Assembly (NCBI GenBank): GCA_964581825.1
Contig: CAZORB010000040.1
Location: forward strand, 1-28,939
Source: SYIM01 sp964581825
GTDB taxonomy: Bacteria > Pseudomonadota > Gammaproteobacteria > Burkholderiales > Burkholderiaceae_E
Direction: 5' to 3'
DNA: 28,939 bases
The position numbers and the translations under genes are program-made. Position 1 is the stretch's first letter. The number at the start of each line of letters is the position of its first letter. The notes under the pieces were generated by a model. The model ran no database searches, had not been told where the DNA came from, and saw only the letters and a program-made list of their open reading frames with translations. This document shows positions 24,001-28,939 of this stretch, one piece after another.

Positions 24001-27000
24001 ATCCGGCGACACTGAGCTCCGCATAGCCAACCTTGGCCTGAATGATCTCCTCGGCGTGATCGATGAAGACCATACGTGCGCCGCCTGCGGGAAGCGCGAA
24101 ACCCGCACGGTCAATCAAGCCATTGGCGTTTCGATCTTCCCCCGTATCCAGCACACCATTGCCGTTACGATCTTCAGTGAAATCTTGGAATGACGGGCTT
24201 TGAGGAAAGTTGATCGATGGCGGTCCGAACAGCTGAAGGGCCGCGTTAACAGCTTTGCTTGTGGCTGGATCAGGCAGTGGCCAGTGGAAGGTGTTGATGT
24301 TGACTTCCACCGCTTCGGCCTTGCCCGCCAGGATGCTCTCGTCAATCCCCACCAGCGCTGCGCGCCCGATAGATGCCTTGGCACTGACAAACTGCGGAGC
24401 AAATTGTTTAAGGCTCGGTATCAGATCGAATGCAGCAGGCTTTAACAGCGCGATTCCGAAGTCCACCTGGTCAAGCGAGAGCCCCACTGCACCGTTGTTG
24501 ATCTGGTCAGGAAGACCGTCTCCGTCGCTATCGGAACCATACCGATACGGCCCGCCTACCCCGGCAAACCCCGAAAGACCAGCGCCCCCCAGTGTGACGC
24601 CGGACACACGCATCGGAAGGAGCTCTGAGCCCAAGCTGATCGTCTGGCCAAGCTGCTCAGCGACCGAGCCAAGGCCTCCAACATCGACCGCCACCTCATA
24701 GACATCGCCCTTGCGAAATGCGAGCGAGCCGCTGAGGTGAAGAAAGTCGGCAACCGAAATTTCCGCTCGCCCAATGTCGAGCCCGAGAAGCTCGTGGCCT
24801 TCAAAGTTGAGGAAAACCGGCTCCCCGCCCGTTGCAATCGGCACGCCAGTTGCAGGCGCGCCGTTTCGATCCCGCCCCTGAACGCTGGAATAAACAGGCA
24901 TGGCCCGCATGGCACCACCGAGCGCCTTGCCACCGGTGTTGACATCAATTTTGAGCGCCTCGCCCCGGATCGATAGCGCATCGCCCAGCCCGTAGACGCC
25001 CATCCGGTCTGCGCTCGCTGCGAAAGACAGCACATTGCCCGCCTTGAACCACTTCGGCAGATCCGCCTTGAAACTGCCGATGGCGATGTCAAGGCCCTGC
25101 ATGCCAAAGCCAACCAGGTTGGACTGCGATGACAGCGGCTGATCGAAGTCAGGCAGGCCCATACCGATGAAGAGGTCGACATCGCTCGCGCCAAGCGACA
25201 ATCCTTTAAAGCCGATGCCGCGTGCGATCGAGTAGTCGTCGCTCAGGTCCAGCACCGACTGCAGAATGTCGGAGGCGGGCAAATTGGGCGGAAGCAGGTT
25301 CGACTCTATCTGGCGGATGACCGAATCGGCGGCCCGGCCAAGTGCGGGGTCAAGCCCGGTGGCCATGTCCGCGGTAAACGACTGTCCCAGACTGAGCTTG
25401 AAGTTGCCGTTCAGATGAACGAAGCCGCCCATGCTGAGCGACAGGTCCGGAAGATCGATGGTGCCGCTGACGCCGAACACCCCGATTCGGATATCGATAT
25501 TGCGAAGCAGATCGACACCGTTCAGCAGCCAGTCGGGCGCTGAGGCTGACAGGTTAGGAACCAGATCAATCAGATCACCCAGCCGGATCACCGGCAGCAG
25601 CATGGCCGGGTCGATATTGGGCAGAGCCGGCATCACGAAACCGGGCAACGCGATGCCAGACAGATTCAGGTCGACGCCCAGATCAAAATCGGGCAACTCA
25701 AGCCGGAAGGCCAGGCGCGGCGGGCTGATCGTGAACAGATCGAACACGCCAAGCTGACCGGACAGGCCGAGTCCGATCAGGTTATTGTCAAAATCAAGGG
25801 TCAGAGGTGGTGCAGCAAGACCAAACGGAATCGTGAGGCCCCCAGCATCCAGGCTGGAAAAGTCGGCATACACCGTCGGAAGCGGCTTACCGCGCGACAT
25901 CGCGCCATTGAATTCAAACAGCAGATCACGGCCCTGCAGGGTCAGAAACGGATCGGTTCCCACCAGCCCTGCTGAAGCGGCACTCGCCTTGAGACCGTAG
26001 AAGTTGATCGGGAGCGCCTGACCGGCGCCCAACGACGGCCGCAACATGGCAAAGGCCAGATCCACATCGTTCAGCGCAAAGCCGATGGCCTGATTGTTGG
26101 GCGTTTCGTCATCAAAGCGCCCATTGCGATTGCTGTCGGTCAGGTACGGTCCGCGAACCCCGGTGAAGGCCTGCAGGTTATTGCCGCCAATCACCAAAGC
26201 CTCGGCAGGCAGGTCCACCGACATGCCGAGCCCGCGCAACGCGATTGCGTCGATCACCTTCTTTTCGAAACTGAGACCGCCTTCCACATGGAAGAGCCCC
26301 ATCAGGCTCGCGTTCACATGGCCGGCCGACAGCCGTAACAAGGGCGAATCAAAATCGATCAGCACACGGCCAAGGCCGTTATCAACGGCATAGCCACCGT
26401 CCGGCAGCTTGCTGAAATCGATGGCTCGAGCCGGATTACTGGAGTGGTTGATAGCAAGGTCGAGGTCTGATACCGACAGATCGAACAGTTCGCCAAATCC
26501 GACAAAGCCCGCCTGACCGGCTTGTGCGCTGAGCGCGGTGAAACGCTCGCGACTCGATGTGTCGCGAAAGAGGCCCAGCGCAAAGCTGAAATCATCGATG
26601 ACAACGCCGATCGCATCGGGATTGGCAATTGCGTCGGCACTCGTGACCCGTCCGTCGCGATTTGAATCGGTTCGATAAGGCCCGCCGACGCCCACGAAGG
26701 CCTGGACCTGCGACGCACCGATCGTGAACGCGCTGGTCTTAACCGTGCTTGAGGCGCCTGCCGGCGTGCGGGCGGTCAGCGTCGGGCGCGCGCCCATCTC
26801 CGCCGAAAACGATCCGTTGATCTGCGCAAAGCCCGCCACGCTGAGGGTTGCGCCGCTAAGGCTGAGCGAGCGACGCTCGCCCGTAAAATCAAGCACGACA
26901 GGCTGTCCGCCCGTCTGAATGGAATACCCTGCCGTGGCGCGTCCCTGCGCGGAATCCGCCGGAAAGCTCTGTGCGAAGTCGATTGGCCTGGCAAGCCCTG

Positions 27001-28939
27001 ATGCGGTGTTCAGCGCGAACCTGACCCCGGAGGCTGACGCGGCAAAGTCAGCCGGATCAAAACCGTAGAGCTTGAGCGAAGCAGCGCTGGCGCTGACCGC
27101 CACATGGCGGCCGCCCAGCGCATTGCGCGCGCTCAGAAGGCCGAACCGCACCGACTCCGCACCAAAGCCATACAAGGTACTGTCCTGCTCGCTAAGCGGT
27201 CGGCTGGCATCGTAGCCACCGTCCGCATAGCCCATAAACAGATCGACCTCGTCCGCGCCGAGTGTGAACCCGTCGACATCAAAGGGCAGCGGCACACCGC
27301 CCGCGGCCACCGAAGACAGCTGTACCCGCGAGAAACTGAACGCACCCTGCGCCACCAGCGAGTCCGCGATCTGCAGACTCGCCCAGCCCATGCGGATCGC
27401 CTGGCGCGGTCCGTCGAAATCGAGCACCGGCCCGGCGCTCGTTTTCGAGGAAGTCGGCGAAAACAGCAGCACATCGCCATCGGGGGCAGACGCGCGATTG
27501 AGTTCCACCGTGATGTCTCGTGCCAGCGCCGAAACCTCTGGCAACCCTGTGACAGTGGCCTGTGCAGCCTGCGCCTTCAATGCCAGCCAGCTGCGGGGCG
27601 ACGACAGCGACAGGCCCGATGACTGCGGTTCGGCCGCCACCCGCAGCGCAAGTGCGACGCCAGTCATACCAAGACCCACCGCCTCGGTGCCCGTTCCGAT
27701 GCCCGCGAACGCGGACAGACTGTTTGCGTTGAATTGCAGAACCTGTCCGCCCGCGAGCTGACTCGGGTTGCCGTCCTCATCGACGAGGCGGAGCGTTTCT
27801 GTGGACCGGACCACTGTCAGATTGCCCGACAGGCGCACGAAGTCGGCGATCGCAAGTTCCGCGCGGTCAATGTCCAGCTGGAACGATGCCTCAGCCGGCA
27901 TCTCCCGGAAACGGTAAGACACCCCCCCTGCACTGACCGTATCGCCAGCGCCCCACGCCCGACCCGACTGGTTCAGCGCGAGTGTGGCGCCCTGCGCGGA
28001 CAGCGACATCGCCTGGCCCAGCTGGGCGTGCAGGCCCCCATCGACCTGGAAGGCCCAGGCCCCTTGCGAATCGAACACCAGCGCGGCATCAGCCTCGTCA
28101 ACACCGACAGAAAAGGCCCCAGCGCCCAGCCGCGCCGTCACATCCTGTGCGATCAGCGCCAGGTGGTTAGCCGAAACGGCCACATTGAAATCGCCGCGGA
28201 TGGTCGCTAATTCGCGGAAGTCGAACGCGATGTCTTCAATACGCAGCGCGCCCGACAGAAATTTGAGACTGTCCACACTGTCGATCACCAGCCCGGCGAT
28301 CGGCGCGTTCGATGCGTCAAACAGCCCCGCCTGCGCCACGCTCAGCGTGCCGCTCCACCCCCCCGAATCGAGCGTGACCGACCCATCGATACCAGAGGCC
28401 TGAAGTCGCGTATCGCCCGTGCCGAGCGACACACTGCCATCGGACACGCGCAACGTGGTTGAACGCGGCGAACCGATTGAATGGGTCAGCTCGAAGTCAC
28501 CGGCCCAGCGCTGGCCCGCCACCGCGCTTTCCAGGCCGCTCGCCGACAGAGAGATGTTCTGCCGATCTGGAGAGGTCTGAAGCCGGAATGCGCCGGCGAT
28601 GTTGAATCCCGGCACCGACAGCTCAGCCTGCACATCGACCGACACGTCGGTTTGAAAGTAGTCGGCATTGAGCGCGGTGCCGATCCGATCAAGATCTATC
28701 GCAGGCATGCCCCCAGCCAGCAACCCGACGGCCTGCCCGCCAACCAGCTCGCGGGCAACCAGTTTGAGCGCTCCCGGCGTCTGCGCGTCACCGGTCTGCA
28801 CCAGTTCGAGCCAGACGTCATCGTGAAGCCCAAACAACCCGTCTGCTGCAGCGAATCGGCCCTGAACGCTGCCATAGCGGAGGATCACAAATTCGTCGCC
28901 GGCCTTGGGCTTGAAGTCGCCCCAGAGGCTCACCTGAAG
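1..28939 (-). CDS. Giant FHA-like/RTX-containing surface adhesin-like protein, internal fragment, partial at both ends
   Basis: One minus-strand frame (plus-strand triplets starting at positions 2, 5, 8...) is open across the window: 9,646 codons with no TAA, TAG or TGA. The fragment begins L-Q-V-S-L-W-G-D-F at 28939 and ends A-I-T-V-N-A-Q-I-D-G at base 2, both mid-domain, so start and stop lie outside. The product is rich in Gly, Ala, Ser, Thr, Val, Leu and Asp, and I met no Cys codon, as is usual for very large exported adhesins. Four FHA-like beta-helix blocks alternate with a calcium-motif module array, an RTX block, two LG[YF] repeat arrays, a Trp-rich domain and an L-T-L-T-A module array. 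Adhesion or matrix formation is inferred from architecture only; no catalytic motif was seen. Export by a type I or two-partner system would be expected, but no signal sequence is in view. A LEPR-XLL-type family name is possible but unproven. Confidence 0.95.
2114..2179 (-). repeat. Beta-helix motif copy C: L-N-L-S-L-V-Q-L-S-K-I-E-T-G and S-F-S-K-V-I-V-G
   Basis: Third copy of the L-x-L...G-F-x-x-[IV]-x-[IV]-G element, about 0.8 kb C-terminal of copy B. It differs by one extra residue, G-S-F instead of G-F, and is followed by H-V-G-G-D-G-H-A-R-A-D and V-R-I-G-G. Confidence 0.55.
2942..3004 (-). repeat. Beta-helix motif copy B: L-S-L-N-L-Q-E-I-A-R-L-Q-D-G-F-K-R-I-E-I-G
   Basis: Same element as copy A at 20315-20377, sharing L-x-L, [DE]-[MI]-[AS]-x-L-x-D-G-F and I-x-I-G. 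It lies in beta-helix block 4 and is followed by S-E-T-G-A-H-R-I-A-I. Confidence 0.6.
3540..4080 (-). other. Lone beta module inserted in beta-helix block 4
   Basis: Fragment residues about 8287-8467. It contains D-W-T-V-R-Q-G-K-Y-G-L-T-V-T-G-A-D, then F-E-L-V-L-T-E-G-T-V-I-R-R-F-G-A, a helix A-V-Q-A-R-I-A-S-A-L-A-D-V-L, and S-V-L-T-I-A-D-G-A-G-R-S-Q-I-A-F-K. This is the same strand-helix-strand order as the modules at 5540-8340, so it is probably a displaced member of that class. Confidence 0.55.
5540..8340 (-). repeat. Array of about six divergent beta modules with L-T-L-T-A signature
   Basis: Fragment residues about 6867-7801. Units share a strand pair, Y-x-[VL]-x-[VL]-x-x-x-x-x-[STV]-x-[TV]-x, then an L-x-x-[LI]-x-x-x helix, then [LM]-[TL]-L-T-[AG]-x-[AL]. 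Examples are D-T-L-T-L-T-G-E-A-N-Q-P-F-T-V, R-L-R-L-E-A-N-Q-T-N-V-V-F-V, R-T-L-L-L-T-A-K-A-V-N-R-D, I-V-L-T-A-K-L-T-N-T-R-F-V and M-L-T-L-T-A-K-A-A-N-T-A-F. Unit length is roughly 100-150 residues and sequences are strongly diverged. The same strand-helix-strand form recurs in many giant surface and phage structural proteins, but I do not assign a named domain. The array separates beta-helix blocks 3 and 4. Confidence 0.65.
8340..8700 (-). other. Transition segment with acidic D-D-A-D-A-D run and Ser/Ala/Thr linker
   Basis: Fragment residues about 6747-6867. It holds D-P-Q-W-V-R-N-D-D-A-D-A-D-A-F-G-F-N, where the short in-frame Asp-Ala repeat is encoded by the tcggcgtcggcgtcgtc stretch near 8535. 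Next comes G-L-G-F-E-V-R-I-T-D-S-V-L, and then a Ser/Gln/Ala/Thr-rich linker (S-S-Q-I-Q-Q-S-L-F-G-A-S-G-A-S-V) leading into the module array. Confidence 0.5.
8700..11590 (-). other. FHA-like beta-helix block 3
   Basis: Fragment residues about 5784-6747. Strands such as S-I-S-I-E-A-G-G-N-A-S-V-S-G, L-S-L-Q-T-R-G-A-L-N-V-E-G, G-R-V-T-L-T-A-T-G-Q-I-S-E-A-G, V-E-L-V-S-S-R-D-V-L-L-S-G and I-D-I-A-A-G-G-Y-L-W-V follow the FHA-like rhythm. One interruption at about 9600-9720 (Y-R-F-F-N-A-D-E-A-I-E-Y-R-A-G-T-R-Y-L-F) is aromatic and may be a loop. The block follows the Trp-rich domain without any linker of note. Confidence 0.75.
11590..12690 (-). other. Trp/Tyr/Lys-rich domain of unknown function
   Basis: Fragment residues about 5417-5784. 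About 16 Trp occur in roughly 367 residues, with many Tyr and Asp, and clusters such as D-P-D-W-F-W-Q, K-H-W-T-E-W-N-N, S-E-W-G-D-L-A-D-D-E-N-E and E-Y-W-G-V-E-S-D-W-S-E-Y. Its C-terminal third turns basic: M-K-G-S-E-A-R-K-G-K-G-D-D-L-Y-I-Y, then Y-T-Y-T-W-T-S-K-T-K-K-I-Y-D-Q-R. It ends W-A-P-I-T-R-E-V-L-I-P-I-F-E-D-Q just before beta-helix block 3. Local GC falls to 86 of 180 bases at 11701-11880. I do not recognise the family. The aromatic surface would suit carbohydrate or partner binding, but that is inference. Confidence 0.6.
12690..13440 (-). repeat. LG[YF] repeat array 2, two copies plus a leading half-unit
   Basis: Fragment residues about 5167-5417. The leading half-unit is G-Y-Y-N-P-S-E-A-N, ending E-G-V-D-Y-L-N-S-E-I-N-W. 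It is followed by F-N-Q-L-N-D-A-Q-R-Q-A-V-L-N-H-L-G-Y near 13210-13275, and F-S-A-L-S-E-N-Q-R-L-A-V-I-G-Y-L-G-Y near 12690-12750. Between the two copies is G-K-V-Y-Q-N-S-L-I-D-W, the same Y-x-N-x-x-I-x-W close as in array 1. These two copies keep the cleanest Q-R-x-A-V-x-x-x-L-G-Y form in the window. Confidence 0.8.
13600..17560 (-). other. FHA-like beta-helix block 2
   Basis: Fragment residues about 3794-5114. Repeating strands such as G-Q-L-A-L-G-A-T-V-S-A, A-I-I-A-G-T-V-I-A-G-G, R-I-E-S-G-A-E-L-L-L-R-G-N-D-I-H-L-E-G and G-R-I-T-L-T-S-I-D-G-I-E-V-A-G follow each other with the FHA-like period. The block is broken by an insert at about 15790-16400. It ends in a Thr-rich stretch, T-V-F-T-T-Q-T-T-T-A-I-E-K-V, at about 13500-13560, which acts as a linker to LG[YF] array 2. 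Confidence 0.75.
15790..16400 (-). other. Non-helical insert in beta-helix block 2
   Basis: Fragment residues about 4181-4384. It begins near S-R-E-Q-Y-A-R-R-F-G-E-A-A-A-A-S and contains L-D-V-D-L-G-D-R-L-L-R-G-Q-V-T-I, then T-A-Q-A-S-A-N-N-R-V-L-S-D-L-I-N-D-V. That second piece resembles the V-T-[IL]-x-A-x-x-[TS]-x-[ND]-x-x-L-x-D-L-[IV]-x-D-[IV]-N-x-A-L element seen in modular giant surface proteins, followed by S-T-D-F-A-V-W-N-K. The beta-helix pattern resumes at I-N-L-G-K-T-G. It may be a lone member of the class arrayed at 5540-8340. Confidence 0.5.
17570..17599 (-). repeat. Single EF-hand-like Asp loop at the array/beta-helix boundary
   Basis: Reads I-D-D-D-R-N-G-V-I-E, fitting the D-x-D-x-N-G-x-I-E calcium-loop pattern. 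It lies about 40 bases past the last W of LG[YF] array 1 and opens the short segment leading into FHA-like block 2 (G-Y-G-F-L-L-T-G-T-L). Confidence 0.65.
17639..19348 (-). repeat. LG[YF] repeat array 1, eight copies
   Basis: Fragment residues about 3198-3767. Each unit has a helix-like part F-x-x-L-[ST]-x-x-Q-[KRQ]-x-x-[VA]-x-x-x-L-G-[YF], then a strand-like part with [YF]-[YF]-[NK], and often a close [DH]-[YF]-x-N-x-x-[IL]-x-W. Starts lie near 19348 (F-A-A-L-S-E-A-T-Q), 19030 (F-E-A-L-S-E-A-Q-Q), 18850 (K-L-S-E-L-T-I-D-Q-K), 18720 (F-D-R-L-T-A-G-Q-K), 18520 (F-D-S-L-T-P-A-Q-K), 18330 (F-E-A-L-G-F-A-Q-R), 18110 (W-A-S-Y-T-V-E-Q-Q) and 17850 (K-L-T-A-S-Q-Q). Units are about 130-320 bases apart, and later ones lose the exact L-G-Y. 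It is mixed helix/strand and sharply different from the flanking beta-helix. Function unknown. Confidence 0.8.
19560..21000 (-). other. FHA-like beta-helix block 1
   Basis: Fragment residues about 2647-3127. Repeating short strands of the type G-x-L-x-[LV]-x-A-x-[GD]-x-[IV]-x-[LV] run throughout, for example G-P-L-D-V-T-G-A, G-G-I-T-L-R-A-D-D-L and G-T-M-T-L-R-S-Q-G-A-L-T-L-D. This is the signature of right-handed beta-helix passenger regions of filamentous haemagglutinin-type adhesins. It includes one L-x-L-x-x-x-x-[MIL]-x-x-[LI]-x-x-G-x-x-x-I-x-I-G motif. It begins straight after the RTX block and ends at the LG[YF] array. Confidence 0.75.
20315..20377 (-). repeat. Beta-helix motif copy A: L-E-L-G-M-R-D-M-S-A-L-K-D-G-F-S-E-I-R-I-G
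   Basis: Matches the 'x-L-x-x-A-E-L-x-x-I-x-x-G-x-[LIV]-x-I-G' element that recurs in giant beta-helical adhesins. Two relatives sit more than 17 kb away in block 4 (2942-3004 and 2114-2179), tying the first and last beta-helix blocks of the window to the same ancestry. Confidence 0.6.
21200..21490 (-). repeat. RTX-type (haemolysin-type) calcium-binding nonapeptide block
   Basis: Fragment residues about 2484-2580. Good G-G-x-G-x-D-x-[LIF]-x units are G-G-K-G-N-D-S-L-L, G-G-P-G-A-D-T-L-T, G-G-P-G-N-D-R-I-V, G-E-A-G-N-D-T-F-T and G-A-G-D-D-D-I-T-I, with degenerate units such as G-P-G-R-N-V-I-Y between them. These bind calcium in a parallel beta-roll in RTX proteins. An acidic lead-in, R-Y-G-D-D-D-G-E-L-Y-G-D, lies just before at about 21630-21660. 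The block is short and internal rather than near a C-terminus, so it is not by itself evidence of the secretion signal. Confidence 0.85.
21760..23310 (-). other. Long run of alternating amphipathic beta strands (beta-groove-like section)
   Basis: Fragment residues about 1877-2394. Short strands with alternating hydrophobic residues follow one another with turns of about 8-15 residues. Examples are L-T-G-V-V-D-F-R-L, V-T-G-T-L-G-F-V-F, V-A-G-Q-F-L-L-Q-I-N, I-A-G-K-A-S-I-E-V, L-R-G-S-I-D-L-L-I and G-S-L-D-I-D-I-D-L-G-F-F. The pattern [VLI]-x-G-x-[LVFA]-x-[LFI]-x-[LFVI] resembles AsmA/TamB-like or other repeating beta-groove proteins in strand rhythm, though that likeness is inference only. The last strands are Y-S-W-S-W-G-A-P-P. 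GC content is lower here in places (25 of 60 bases at 21841-21900). There is no predicted transmembrane helix. Confidence 0.6.
23803..23881 (-). repeat. Module signature copy 5 (divergent) with D-S-D-G-D-G-R-I-E loop
   Basis: Reads F-V-G-V-P-S-F-E-G-G, then R-G-Y-F-V, then D-S-D-G-D-G-R-I-E. The G-P-Y segment has been replaced, but the F-x-G-V start, the Asp-rich loop and a following A-F-G-L-A-I-E-K-L-D-L-G strand are kept. This makes it the last recognisable copy of the array. Confidence 0.6.
24113..24184 (-). repeat. Twin EF-hand-like loops, E-D-R-N-x-N-G-x-x-D twice in tandem
   Basis: The stretch reads F-T-E-D-R-N-G-N-G-V-L-D, then T-G-E-D-R-N-A-N-G-L-I-D. Two adjacent D-R-N-x-N-G-x-[LI]-D loops are a common calcium-binding element in bacterial surface proteins. 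It stands between the fourth and fifth module signatures. Confidence 0.75.
24506..24568 (-). repeat. Module signature copy 4, TSP3-like calcium loop
   Basis: Reads F-A-G-V-G-G-P-Y-R-Y-G-S-D-S-D-G-D-G-L-P-D, followed by Q-I-N-N-G-A-V-G. D-S-D-G-D-G-L-P-D is a textbook thrombospondin type 3-like calcium-binding loop. Its position within the repeat shows that the D-S-N-x-D-G segments of the other copies are probably calcium sites too. Confidence 0.8.
26105..26167 (-). repeat. Module signature copy 3 with Asp-rich loop
   Basis: Reads F-T-G-V-R-G-P-Y-L-T-D-S-N-R-N-G-R-F-D-D-E, then T-P-N-N-Q-A-I-G-F. This is the copy closest to copy 2 in sequence. D-S-N-R-N-G-x-F-D-D fits a complete Asp/Asn loop with a closing acidic residue, as in EF-hand-like calcium loops. 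Confidence 0.75.
26645..26698 (-). repeat. Module signature copy 2 with Asp-rich loop
   Basis: Reads F-V-G-V-G-G-P-Y-R-T-D-S-N-R-D-G-R-V, followed by a short Ser/Ala/Asp stretch and N-P-D-A-I-G. The D-x-N-x-D-G spacing is that of an EF-hand-like or dockerin-like calcium loop. It sits between an A-G-A-S-S-T-V-K-T strand and the following F-A-L-G-L-F-R strand. Confidence 0.75.
27665..27709 (-). repeat. Module signature copy 1 (degenerate, no Asp loop)
   Basis: Reads A-F-A-G-I-G-T-G-T-E-A-V-G-L-G-M. It keeps the A-F-x-G-[VI]-G start and the A-[IV]-G end of the signature but lacks the G-P-Y and D-S-N-x-D-G part between them. It is therefore a shortened or ancestral form of the calcium-loop copies downstream. 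Confidence 0.55.
28830..28939 (-). other. Beta-helix closing motif at the fragment's first residues
   Basis: Residues 1-37 contain K-A-G-D-E-F-V-I-L-R-Y-G-S followed by V-Q-G-R-F and, shortly after, W-L-E-L-V-Q. This matches the G-D-x-F-x-[IV]-L-x-[WY]-x-S-x-x-G-x-F pattern that commonly closes beta-helical passenger or autotransporter-type repeat regions. It implies that a further beta-helix block lies N-terminal to this window. The motif identification is from memory of the family pattern, not from a search. Confidence 0.6.

Larger units (their letters stand above)
23310..28830 (-). repeat. Array of at least five large divergent beta modules with F-x-G-V-x-G-P-Y / D-S-N-x-D-G signature
   Basis: Fragment residues about 37-1877. 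Three elements recur in order. First is a strand such as V-x-L-D-F-x-G followed by a L-S-V-A-x-F-x-x-L-x-G-S hairpin (near 27425, 26880, 26360, 24810, 24080 and 23310). Second is an I-G-G-x-x-x-x-A-F-x-G-V-G-G-P-Y segment leading into D-S-N-x-D-G and an N-x-x-A-[IV]-G stretch. Third is a strand ending L-x-A-x-x-x-x-A-x-x-V-G-[FIL]. Signature copies lie at 27665-27709 (degenerate), 26645-26698, 26105-26167, 24506-24568 and 23803-23881 (degenerate). Spacing is uneven, from about 540 to 1,600 bases, so units have diverged or gained segments. No signal peptide or membrane segment is visible. I do not recognise a named domain; a calcium-stabilised extracellular fold is inferred from the Asp-rich loops. 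Confidence 0.75.

Noticed and set aside
24556..25194. Minus-strand open frame of about 212 codons in a different frame from the giant gene.
   Set aside because: It is a +1-type shadow, rich in Arg, Ser and Ala. The giant frame in the same place encodes the module array with the Asp-rich loop.
1..28939. Possible split into several genes, given the many distinct domains.
   Set aside because: No stop codon interrupts the frame, no intergenic gap exists, and domains change without any frame change. In-frame Met codons occur but I saw no convincing ribosome binding site to suggest internal starts.
1..28939. tRNA, rRNA, CRISPR arrays, insertion sequences or attachment sites.
   Set aside because: I saw no cloverleaf, conserved rRNA blocks, regular short direct repeats with spacers, or paired inverted ends with a transposase frame. 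All repetition seen is at the protein level.
1..28939. Firm assignment to the LEPR-XLL-type giant protein family.
   Set aside because: The defining N-terminal motif would be outside the window, so the name is offered only as a possibility based on overall architecture.

Overview
The whole window is the inside of one protein-coding gene. On the minus strand the frame whose codons occupy plus-strand triplets beginning at positions 2, 5, 8 and so on stays open from base 28939 down to base 2. That is 9,646 sense codons with no stop, and neither the real start nor the real stop lies inside the window. Every part I translated reads as one coherent secreted, beta-rich, low-complexity protein. I see no intergenic region, promoter, terminator, RNA gene, mobile element or CRISPR array. 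The many shorter open frames on both strands are shadows caused by the GC-rich, strongly biased codon use of the giant gene.

Layout in protein order (window coordinates descend): (1) 28939-28830, the end of a beta-helix block with an autotransporter-like G-D-x-F-x-I-L-x-Y-G-S closing motif; (2) 28830-23310, an array of at least five large divergent modules marked by an F-x-G-V-x-G-P-Y / D-S-N-x-D-G motif and EF-hand or TSP3-like acidic loops; (3) 23310-21760, a stretch of alternating amphipathic beta strands; (4) 21490-21200, a short RTX-type calcium-binding nonapeptide block; (5) 21000-19560, filamentous-haemagglutinin-like (FHA-like) beta-helix block 1; (6) 19348-17639, eight copies of a helical-looking 'LG[YF]' repeat; (7) 17600-13600, FHA-like block 2 with an insert; (8) 13440-12690, two more LG[YF] repeats; (9) 12690-11590, a Trp/Tyr/Lys-rich domain I do not recognise, with a GC dip; (10) 11590-8700, FHA-like block 3; (11) 8340-5540, an array of roughly 100-150-residue beta modules with an L-T-L-T-A signature; (12) 5540-1, FHA-like block 4, also with an insert, running off the window.

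The product is most likely a giant exported or surface-bound adhesin-like protein of a GC-rich Gram-negative bacterium, probably a proteobacterium. The basis is FHA-like beta-helix, RTX nonapeptides, Asp-rich calcium loops and no cysteine codon found in my reading. The architecture resembles giant proteins often annotated as LEPR-XLL-domain or haemolysin-type calcium-binding proteins, but the ends that would settle this (signal sequence, secretion signal, anchor) and the neighbouring transporter genes are outside the window. No enzymatic domain is recognisable.
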